This document shows positions 15,147 to 22,212 of a stretch of DNA of 32,015 bases, piece after piece. Under the pieces are notes generated by a model. That model was not told the DNA's origin. It saw only the letters and a program-made list of their open reading frames with translations, and ran no database searches. The DNA comes from Butyrivibrio sp. (GTDB lineage Bacteria; Bacillota; Clostridia; Lachnospirales; Lachnospiraceae), in the NCBI GenBank assembly GCA_023665525.1, contig JAMPDT010000011.1, positions 1 through 32,015 of the forward strand. The letters run 5' to 3'. The first letter of the stretch is position 1, and each line of letters starts with the position of its first letter. The position numbers and the translations under genes are program-made.

Positions 15147-16079
15147 TCACATAATCGCCTGATATATGCAGCTTTTTATCGTATCCGCGGTCGCGCTCCC
15201 GTGCGCCTTGATGACGGGCTTTTTTACGCCGAGTATCATTGCGCCGCCGTAATCGTTGAAGCGGTAAAACAGTCCGATTTTATCCGCCAGCCCACCGATA
15301 AGCCGCGCGTCTTCCCCTGCGGCGGCGCAAAGCCGCTCCACAAGTATTCTGCCCGTCGATTCGGTGTTTTTGAGAATCATATTTCCCGTAAAGCCGTCGC
15401 ATACCACCACGTCGTATTTTCCCGTAAAAATATCCTCGGGCTCTATATTTCCCTTAAAATTAAATTCACCCTCCTTAAGCGCGGCAAACACGCTCTTAAG
15501 CTTCTCGGTGCCCTTGCCCTCCTCCTTGCCGACCGACAAAAGCGCGGTCGCGGGACGCTCAATGCCAAACGCCGACTTCATATAATCGCAGCCGAGGCGC
15601 GCGAAAAGCAGCATATCCTCGGCGGTCGGCTCCAAATTCGCGCCGCAGTCCAAAAGACAGAGCCGTCCCTTATCACTGTAAGGCAGGAGAGTCCCGAGCA
15701 CAGGCTTTACAACGCCGTCCAAAAGACCGAGCTTTACAAGAGAGGACACGAAAACCGCGCCGGTGCTGCCTACGCTTATAAGATTATCCGCGTCGCCGCA
15801 GGAGGCGTAATAATCAAACGCCGCCGAAATCGTATATCCGTTGTCGCCGTGAACCGCCAAGGTCGGATTGTCGCGGTTGGTCAGGACCTTGGGCGCGTGA
15901 ATTACGCTCAGGCGCGCCCCGTCATACTCATAAGCCGACAGAAGCCCTGTAAGCTCCGCCTCATCTCCCGCAAGAACTATCTCAAGCTCCGAAACCTCGT
16001 TCAACGCGCCAACAGCGCCGGGCAGCAGCGCCTCAACGCCGTTGTCGCCGCCGTACAAATCCAAAACTATTTTTTTCAT
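15147..16079 (-). CDS. plsX: Divergent PlsX-type phosphate acyltransferase
   Basis: A 310-residue protein, slightly shorter than usual PlsX (about 320-345). PlsX exchanges acyl groups between acyl-ACP and acyl-phosphate. The C-terminal half keeps VVVCDGFTGNMILK (about 225) and NDYGGAMILGVKKPVIKAHG (about 275). The N-terminal motif DAMGGDxAP is changed to DLYGGDNGV, and GNTGA to GSTGA. It is the last gene of the operon, 12 bases after FakA, which makes acyl-phosphate, so the pair fits conversion of FakA product into acyl-ACP. The start has AGAGGA ahead. Family is firm; the altered N-terminal motifs leave activity open. Confidence 0.85.
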   Translation of the reverse strand: MKKIVLDLYGGDNGVEALLPGAVGALNEVSELEIVLAGDEAELTGLLSAYEYDGARLSVIHAPKVLTNRDNPTLAVHGDNGYTISAAFDYYASCGDADNLISVGSTGAVFVSSLVKLGLLDGVVKPVLGTLLPYSDKGRLCLLDCGANLEPTAEDMLLFARLGCDYMKSAFGIERPATALLSVGKEEGKGTEKLKSVFAALKEGEFNFKGNIEPEDIFTGKYDVVVCDGFTGNMILKNTESTGRILVERLCAAAGEDARLIGGLADKIGLFYRFNDYGGAMILGVKKPVIKAHGSATADTIKSCIYQAIM

Positions 16080-16091
16080 GCGCTTATCCTC

Positions 16092-17693
16092 TCACTGAAT
16101 GGCAAAAACATAATCGTATACGCTCTGACCGCCGCAAAGGTAATAAATCTCCGCGCCGCGGCAAAGCTTTTCAAGCCGGGGCTCAAGAGCCTTGACCTCG
16201 CCCAGCAGAACCTCGTCCCTGCATATGACGAGAACGGATTCCTTATCCTCAATGCCCTGTATGCCGCCGAACAAGGCAAGCACCGCGTCGGCGCGGTTTG
16301 CGCAGTCGGCGACAATGGTTTTGCCCGACATCGCGATATAATGCCCGACGTGAATTTCAACTCCGTCGATACAGGCGTCCCTCGTCGCGGGACATACCGT
16401 GCCCGTAACCGTGCCGCTTATTTCCTCGTTCATATAGCCGATGATTTTTTCAACGCTGTCGTCCTTGTTGAGTATCGAAAGCGCGCTGTAACCCTCCGCC
16501 ATCGAGTGCGTGCGCACAATATGTATGTTTATGCCCTCGCACATCTTTTGAACCTGCTCCGCAACCATAATTATATTGCTGTTGTTGGGAAGGATTATTA
16601 TATCGTCCGCCATAACGCTGTCTATCGCTTTTATGAAGTCGTTGGTGGAAACATTGTCGGACTGGCCGCCATCAACTATGCGGCTTGCCCCCAAGCGGGT
16701 AAAAAGCTCCCCGACTCCCGTTCCGTCGGCAACGGCGATTACCGCGCACTTTTCCTTTTCCTTCAGAAGCGTTTCCTGATGCTGGATCGTCATATTTTCT
16801 ATCTTGATCTTTATAAATTCACCGAATTGGTGGCAGTATTTCAGCACAGCCTCGGGCTTTAGGGTATGGACATGAAGCTTAAGCTTATTCCCGTCCGTTA
16901 CGGTCACAACCGAATTTCCCACGTAATTGAGGAAATCCACGGTCTTTTTAATGTTGAATTTCGCGCCGTTTTCGGAATCAAGCTTGACAATCAGCTCCGT
17001 ACAGTACCCGAACTCTCCCGTATCCGCCGCCGCTGTCATGGGCGAAGCCGTTCTGACAAATTCGTCCGCGTCAAAGCCCGCGCTCTTATCGAGCGCGCCG
17101 AGCATTCCCGTAAGCATACATACGAAGCCGAAGCCGCCGCTGTCCACAACTCCCGCTTCCTTCAGCACTGCCAAAAGATTGGGCGTGTTGGCAAGGGATT
17201 TCTTCGCCACCTCCGCCGCGAGCCTGAGATAATCCTCCACCGTGGTTTCCTCGGTAATGCTTTCCTCGCACTCCTCATAGGTTTCTCTCGCGACCGTGAG
17301 TATCGTTCCCTCCACGGGCGAAACCACGGCGTCGTAAGCCGCCTCCACGCCGTTCATAAACGCGTTGTTTAACGCAAGCGCGTCAAATTCGTCCGCCTCA
17401 ATATCCCCAAGGCTTGCAAAAAAGCCCTTGAACCACTGTGAAAGAATAACGCCCGAATTGCCCTGCGACGCCATAAGCACGCCCTCGTAAAGGCTGCCCA
17501 TATCCTCGGGCGTAAGCTCCCGCTCCCCTATTTCGGCTATCGCGCCAATCGCGCCGAGAATCGTTTTTTCCATATTGGTTCCCGTATCTCCGTCGGGTAT
17601 GGGAAAAACATTGAGGCTGTTAAGCTTTTCCTTATTGCTTGAAATACTCTGCGCCGCTCCGGCAAGCATATTTTTAAGAATTGAAATGTTCAT
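16092..17693 (-). CDS. fakA: FakA-like fatty acid kinase catalytic subunit
   Basis: A 533-residue protein with the FakA/YloV layout. An N-terminal DhaL (DAK2) nucleotide domain is marked by PIPDGDTGTNMEKT (about 31-44) and ASQGNSGVILSQW (about 75-87), then a middle domain and a C-terminal DAK-like domain. The middle domain keeps the YCTE Cys and HVHT His pair that bind zinc in Staphylococcus FakA. FakA phosphorylates a fatty acid held by a DegV/FakB protein to give acyl-phosphate. Two DegV genes lie just upstream and PlsX just downstream (12 bases), so the pathway is present in order. The start has GGGGA ahead. Length agrees with the family. Confidence 0.92.
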   Translation of the reverse strand: MNISILKNMLAGAAQSISSNKEKLNSLNVFPIPDGDTGTNMEKTILGAIGAIAEIGERELTPEDMGSLYEGVLMASQGNSGVILSQWFKGFFASLGDIEADEFDALALNNAFMNGVEAAYDAVVSPVEGTILTVARETYEECEESITEETTVEDYLRLAAEVAKKSLANTPNLLAVLKEAGVVDSGGFGFVCMLTGMLGALDKSAGFDADEFVRTASPMTAAADTGEFGYCTELIVKLDSENGAKFNIKKTVDFLNYVGNSVVTVTDGNKLKLHVHTLKPEAVLKYCHQFGEFIKIKIENMTIQHQETLLKEKEKCAVIAVADGTGVGELFTRLGASRIVDGGQSDNVSTNDFIKAIDSVMADDIIILPNNSNIIMVAEQVQKMCEGINIHIVRTHSMAEGYSALSILNKDDSVEKIIGYMNEEISGTVTGTVCPATRDACIDGVEIHVGHYIAMSGKTIVADCANRADAVLALFGGIQGIEDKESVLVICRDEVLLGEVKALEPRLEKLCRGAEIYYLCGGQSVYDYVFAIQ

Positions 17694-17711
17694 TTTGTCC
17701 CCATGTAAAAG

Positions 17712-18605
17712 TTAGTTTTTCTCTATATGTGAAGATTTCAATGCTCCGTAATAGTACACGATGACCGTTCCGGGACCTACCGAAGCGCCGACAATCGGTC
17801 CGATTACGTTAAGCTCGATTTGCACGTCGCCGAGCGTCTCCTTAAGATAATCCCTGACGGTGAGCGCGTCCTCCTCGCATTCGGCATGAGCTATGCATAT
17901 CGTCTGCTCCGCGGGATTCTCGATGTGCGCCGCGGTATAGTCCGCGATTTCCCTAAGCGAGGTCCTGCGCCCCTTAACCTTGCGGATTCCCACATTCTGC
18001 CCCTGCGCGTCCGAAATAATAATCGGCTTGACCGCAAAAATATCTCCGAAAAACGCGCTCGACGCCTTTATTCTTCCCGACCTCTTAAGATAGGCAAGCT
18101 CCGCCACAGTCGCGCAGAGATTGAATTTATGCCTGTTCAGGTCGAGCCACGCGTATATCTCGCCGACGCTTTTTCCCTCATCGCGCATCTCTGCCGCCTT
18201 TATCGCCATTGTTCCCTGACCCATGCCGCTGTGGAGCGAATCGACGCAGTATATGCTCCTGCCGGGATATTCCGCCATAAGCTTGTCCCTCATCACATAC
18301 GACGAGGTAACGGAGCCTGACAGCGCCGACGAACAGCCTATGTACAAAATGTCGCTTCCCTTCTCGAGATACTCTCTGAACTTCGCGTCAAACTCCGTCA
18401 TCGGAACCTGAACCGTCGTAAAGCGCGTGCCGTTCTTCATCGCGCCGTAAAAATCCGCGGGCGTTATTTCCTCCCAGTCGAGCGACGCCTTATACTCCCT
18501 GCTCCCGTCCGAAAAGCCCATAAGGGCATAGTCGATATTGTACTTTTCCCTCAGCTCCCTGCTAAGATCCGCGGTTGAATCCGCCAAAATTGCAAACTCC
18601 GCCAT
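17712..18605 (-). CDS. DegV-family (FakB-like) fatty-acid-binding protein
   Basis: A 297-residue DegV-family protein. FakB members bind one fatty acid and present its carboxyl group to FakA. Motifs are LADSTADLS at the N-terminus, SSALSGSVTSS (the Ser contact to the carboxylate), YLKRSGRI, and near the C-terminus IVGASVGPGTVIVYYYG. In most DegV proteins the last motif reads GxHxGPG; here the His is Ser. The segment that is usually TSQPS is TTVQVP. The start at 18605 has AGGAGGA ahead. It follows the Cys-type hydrolase by 15 bases and precedes fakA by 18. It differs enough from the second DegV gene to suggest different fatty acids. Confidence 0.88.
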   Translation of the reverse strand: MAEFAILADSTADLSRELREKYNIDYALMGFSDGSREYKASLDWEEITPADFYGAMKNGTRFTTVQVPMTEFDAKFREYLEKGSDILYIGCSSALSGSVTSSYVMRDKLMAEYPGRSIYCVDSLHSGMGQGTMAIKAAEMRDEGKSVGEIYAWLDLNRHKFNLCATVAELAYLKRSGRIKASSAFFGDIFAVKPIIISDAQGQNVGIRKVKGRRTSLREIADYTAAHIENPAEQTICIAHAECEEDALTVRDYLKETLGDVQIELNVIGPIVGASVGPGTVIVYYYGALKSSHIEKN

Positions 18606-18620
18606 TTAACGCTCCTCCTG

Positions 18621-19592
18621 TTATATATCCTTTATAAATTTTTTAATGCTTTCATCGTATTTATTTTCGTCGGCGATACGAAGGTGGGAATGCGCGCCGT
18701 GCTCAAACCACACCAGCTCCTTGCGTTCGCTTTGGCACGCCTTGAATAATTTCTCGCAGTACACGGGCAGCGAGCTTATGTCCTCCCTGCCGCAGAGCAT
18801 AAGAAGCGGCGTGCCGATCCGGCGTATGCATTTTATCGGTCTGTACTTGATTATGTCGGCGTTCGCCCAATGCTTAAACAGCCACGCCATTTCCTCGGAA
18901 ACGGGAAACGTCGGGTGCCCCGCCGTCTTGGTTCTCTGCTTTATCACGTTGTAAAAGGACAAAAACGGTCCCTCGAGCACAATCGCCTTAAGGTAAGGAT
19001 TTTTCGACATCGCGACGTATATCGCGGTTGCGGAGCCTATGCATACCCCGTGGATCACAACCTCGTCCACGGCGTAATCCCTGTGCAGCATTTCGATCCA
19101 TTCCGCCACGTCGTACTGCTCTCTTATTCCCGCCGTCGCGTATTTGCCCTCGCTTAAACCGTGCGCCCTGCCGTCCACCGTAAGCACGCTGTAACCAAGC
19201 TCTTGGTAGGGCTTTGCAAAATAATAGCTGTACTCCAGCGCCTCGGCGCGCCCCGAAAGTATGATTACCGCCTTGCTTTTGCCAAAATCGAAAAATTCTC
19301 CGACAAGCTTAAGTCCCTCGCAGGTCACGCTGACCTCGCGCTTAAATTCCTTTACCTTATCCGCCCATTCAAGCCCCCGCTCGTACATCTCGCTGTGCTC
19401 CGCGTTCTCGGGACAGCTATTCGCCCTCGCCCACTTGTCGGGAGAGGTTCTCACGAACTGATTGGCGTACTGCTTTTTCGCTATCGGCATCGTCATAATA
19501 AGCATACCGATTATGGATATTATGATAAAAGCCACAATCGGTATTACTATTGCAAGGGGGCTGACTGAAAGCGTTATGAACACGCTTTGCAT
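18621..19592 (-). CDS. Membrane-anchored alpha/beta hydrolase with Cys in the nucleophile position
   Basis: A 323-residue alpha/beta hydrolase. An N-terminal membrane helix (about 13-35) leads to the hydrolase domain. The strand-turn IHGVCIGSATAIYVA (180-194) is the nucleophile elbow, and the usual GxSxG Ser is C184. An acid (LLMLCGREDISSLP) and a His (FEHGAHSHLR) follow at the proper positions. LTVDGRAHGLSEG (about 137) is the region before the elbow. Cys-type nucleophiles are known in dienelactone hydrolases. The protein probably acts on an acyl lipid at the membrane, an inference from its operon between two DegV genes. The ATG has AGGAGGA ahead. Confidence 0.8.
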   Translation of the reverse strand: MQSVFITLSVSPLAIVIPIVAFIIISIIGMLIMTMPIAKKQYANQFVRTSPDKWARANSCPENAEHSEMYERGLEWADKVKEFKREVSVTCEGLKLVGEFFDFGKSKAVIILSGRAEALEYSYYFAKPYQELGYSVLTVDGRAHGLSEGKYATAGIREQYDVAEWIEMLHRDYAVDEVVIHGVCIGSATAIYVAMSKNPYLKAIVLEGPFLSFYNVIKQRTKTAGHPTFPVSEEMAWLFKHWANADIIKYRPIKCIRRIGTPLLMLCGREDISSLPVYCEKLFKACQSERKELVWFEHGAHSHLRIADENKYDESIKKFIKDI

Positions 19593-19619
19593 ATTATCCT
19601 CCGTAGATATTCGGTATGT

Positions 19620-20549
19620 TTATTTTCCCATAATTTCGTTAAGGACCTTGGTTTCCTCGACAAGCCCCTCCGAGGTTTCGGGACCCATAAAGAAAACGTT
19701 CACCATGCCCGGACCGATCGATGCTCCGCAGGTCTGACCTACCACAAGCATAAGGATTTCCTTCGGGTGGAAATTCTCTTCCACAAGCTCCTTCATCTTG
19801 AGCGCCTGCGCCTTTCTGTTCGTATAGGAAATGACTACGCGCTGATTGGCGATGTCCTCCGACATTCGCTTGATATATTCGACGGACAGCTCATAAAGTC
19901 CGTTATAGCCCTTTGTTTTGGCAATAACCTGATTCTCGCCCTTACGGTTTACCTCCGCAAGGGGCTTGATTCCCACGAGATTTCCCATAAAAGCCGCAAC
20001 TCCCGTGATTCTTCCCATTGCCTTAAGGAAGGACAGATCGTCCACCGTGCCTATTTGGCGGATTTTGTGCTTGTTGTCCTCAACCCATTTCGCGACCTCG
20101 TCGAGCGTTTTGCCCGCCTTTTTCATCTCGCCCGCCTTTGAGGCAAGAATCGCAATCGCTCCCGCATACCTTAAGGTATCGACGCAGACGACGCGCTGAT
20201 CGGGATACTTATCCTTAAGCTCCTTCGCCGCGTTTACGCAGTTGGCGTAGGTTCCGCTTAAGGCTGTCGAAAGCGAAAGGTTCAGTATCTCGTAACCCTG
20301 CTCAAGATATTTTTCAAAAAATTCCACCTGCGTCGCAAGACTTCTTATGGAGGTCCTGTATATGCTCTTTTTGGACATAGAGCCGTAGAAATCGGCGGGC
20401 GTAGTATTTTTCCAGTCCATATCCGTAACAGCGGTAGTTCCGTCGGGGCTTGTAATATTGCCCGGAAGATAATCGGCTATGCCGAATCTTTCGCGAAGCT
20501 CCAAGGGCAGATCGCACGCCCCGTCGCAAAGTATTACGTAGTCTCTCAT
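19620..20549 (-). CDS. Second DegV-family (FakB-like) fatty-acid-binding protein
   Basis: A 309-residue DegV-family protein. Motifs are LCDGACDLPL at the N-terminus (an ADSTADL variant), LSTALSGTYAN, FLKAMGRITG, and near the C-terminus TCGASIGPGMVNVFF, again with Ser in place of the conserved His of GxHxGPG. The ATG at 20547-20549 overlaps the TGA stop of the acyl carrier protein gene, so the two are translationally coupled. It is the first DegV gene in transcription order and is clearly unlike the second one in the same operon. Confidence 0.87.
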   Translation of the reverse strand: MRDYVILCDGACDLPLELRERFGIADYLPGNITSPDGTTAVTDMDWKNTTPADFYGSMSKKSIYRTSIRSLATQVEFFEKYLEQGYEILNLSLSTALSGTYANCVNAAKELKDKYPDQRVVCVDTLRYAGAIAILASKAGEMKKAGKTLDEVAKWVEDNKHKIRQIGTVDDLSFLKAMGRITGVAAFMGNLVGIKPLAEVNRKGENQVIAKTKGYNGLYELSVEYIKRMSEDIANQRVVISYTNRKAQALKMKELVEENFHPKEILMLVVGQTCGASIGPGMVNVFFMGPETSEGLVEETKVLNEIMGK

Positions 20550-20803
20550 TTGTTAATCTCCTTCTCAACCGTCACAATCACATCTCCGACGTTTTTGCAC
20601 GCCGACATACTGTCAACAGGCAGCGTGATTCCGAACTCCTTTTCAATTTCTAATATTATCATTACGAACGAGAGGCTGTCAAGACCGAGGTCCTCCCTTA
20701 GCAGGCTCCCCTCTTCTATCCTCTCAAGCGGAACATCAAAGCTTCGGTTCATGACCTTATAAACCCTGACCATTACTCCGTACAATCTCTCCAATGTACT
20801 CAT
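20546..20803 (-). CDS. Acyl carrier protein
   Basis: An 85-residue acidic, helical protein with the phosphopantetheine site DLGLDSLSF, the Ser lying at about residue 43. The protein would carry acyl chains as thioesters for neighbouring enzymes. I chose the ATG at 20801-20803 because AAGGAGG lies just ahead; starts further upstream lack a site. It sits between the double acyltransferase (55 bases) and the DegV gene (overlapping by 4 bases). It is unlikely to be the housekeeping ACP, since it lies outside a fatty acid synthesis cluster. Confidence 0.88.
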   Translation of the reverse strand: MSTLERLYGVMVRVYKVMNRSFDVPLERIEEGSLLREDLGLDSLSFVMIILEIEKEFGITLPVDSMSACKNVGDVIVTVEKEINK

Positions 20804-20858
20804 TATGCGTATTTCCTCCTTTACTTTCCCGCCAAGCGCCGTGCGCGCACGGGCTTTA

Positions 20859-22211
20859 TCAGTTCTCCGACTTAAGCCTTTCGGTATGCTGTCTTTCAAG
20901 CTCCCGCCTCAGCCGTTCGTCCTCGTCTGTTTTTTGTATATCAAGGTCCTCCTTCAAGGCGGTAAGCTTATCGTGCAGCAGCCCTGTGACCTCCGCCACG
21001 GTATCGGGATTCACCCCTTCTCTTGCGTAGTAATCCCTCAAAAAAACGGGATTCCCGACGGAAAGCTTCACGCTCCTGAACAGCTTGTAAATTCCGTCGA
21101 TGTACACGGGAACAACGGGCGCTCCCGTAAGCGCCGAAAGCATTGCGGGTCCCGTGTGGAACTCGTCGATGCTGCCGTCCATTCTGAAATGCCCCTCGGG
21201 AAAAATAATCAGCGTCCCGTCATTTTCAAGCAAATCTATGCATTTCTTGAGCATCGCCCAGTCAAAGCCCGTCCTGTCAAGAAAAACCGCTCCGACATTT
21301 TTTTGCAGATTATATAAAAATTTATTCTTTACAGCCACGTCCTTCGCAATTACGCAGTGCGGCTTGCGCCCCGCAAAAATATAGCAAAGCATCGGACCGT
21401 CCAGCCACCATGTATGGTTCCCGATAACTATCATTCGCTTACGGCGTTTCTTCATAAGCCTCGCAAGACCGCTCTCGTACTTAATTCGGGGACGGAGCGT
21501 AAGTTTCAGCGCGGCAATCGCCGTATACAAAACAAACCTTCCCGCAAAATTCATTTTATCCGCGGGCGCGCGTCTCCTGCCGTCCTCAAAAAAGAAATCC
21601 TTGTAAAGCCTTTGGAAGCCGCACATATTGTCGTAAAGCGCCCTGTTAAGCCTGTCGGCGCTCTCCGACAGCCTCTCGCCCTCCTTAACATACTCCTGCG
21701 GATACATAAGACTGCCTATAATGCATTTGTCCCTCTTTAAAAAGCCCCGTCTGCCCTCGTGGTATATGGGAAGAATCGGAACGCCCGACTGTACGGAGAT
21801 AAGCGCCGCGCTGCGCTTGAACTCGTATATCTCGTCAGAGGTTTCTATTTTGCCCTCGGGATATATGAGAACTATCCCGCCCTTGTTCAGAATATCTATG
21901 GATTCGTTGACAAAGGAGAGATCGCCCGAAAAACGGTCCGCCTTTATAACGCCCATTACCTTCAAAATAAATCTTAAGAAGCCCGAGTGCGCGTACAGCG
22001 TTTCCGACACGACCACATGGACTCTCCTGAGCGCGAACATTCTGACGATCAGCGGAAAATCCATAAAGCTCTTGTGATTCTGAACGATAATAAGCGGTCC
22101 CTTGTACGCCGTCGTGTTTATTTTATCTCCCACAAAATACTTGCGGATACCCAGCGCGAAAAAACCGGGAATAATTCCCGTAAGCTTAATAAGCCATCTT
22201 ATCAAAAACAT
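20859..22211 (-). CDS. Tandem PlsC acyltransferase (two LPLAT domains)
   Basis: About 450 residues with two complete PlsC-type (lysophospholipid acyltransferase) domains. The first has NHKSFMDF (H46 to D51, the HX4D motif) and IYPEGK (117-121). The second has NHTWWLDG (H266 to D271) and FPEGH (337-341). Both catalytic sets are intact, so the protein may add two acyl chains to one acceptor, or work as a pair on different acceptors. The N-terminus is hydrophobic (IIPGFFALGI). I chose the ATG at 22211, one base after the TGA of the ligase gene; a GTG at 22218-22220 is also possible. Its C-terminal 40 residues are a charged helix. Confidence 0.87.
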   Translation of the reverse strand: MFLIRWLIKLTGIIPGFFALGIRKYFVGDKINTTAYKGPLIIVQNHKSFMDFPLIVRMFALRRVHVVVSETLYAHSGFLRFILKVMGVIKADRFSGDLSFVNESIDILNKGGIVLIYPEGKIETSDEIYEFKRSAALISVQSGVPILPIYHEGRRGFLKRDKCIIGSLMYPQEYVKEGERLSESADRLNRALYDNMCGFQRLYKDFFFEDGRRRAPADKMNFAGRFVLYTAIAALKLTLRPRIKYESGLARLMKKRRKRMIVIGNHTWWLDGPMLCYIFAGRKPHCVIAKDVAVKNKFLYNLQKNVGAVFLDRTGFDWAMLKKCIDLLENDGTLIIFPEGHFRMDGSIDEFHTGPAMLSALTGAPVVPVYIDGIYKLFRSVKLSVGNPVFLRDYYAREGVNPDTVAEVTGLLHDKLTALKEDLDIQKTDEDERLRRELERQHTERLKSEN

Positions 22212-22212
22212 A

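Noticed and set aside
15141..16862. Long open plus-strand frame opposite PlsX and FakA
   Set aside because: Composition shadow of GC-rich genes on the other strand; its translation is Arg/His/Tyr-rich, without domains or ribosome site.
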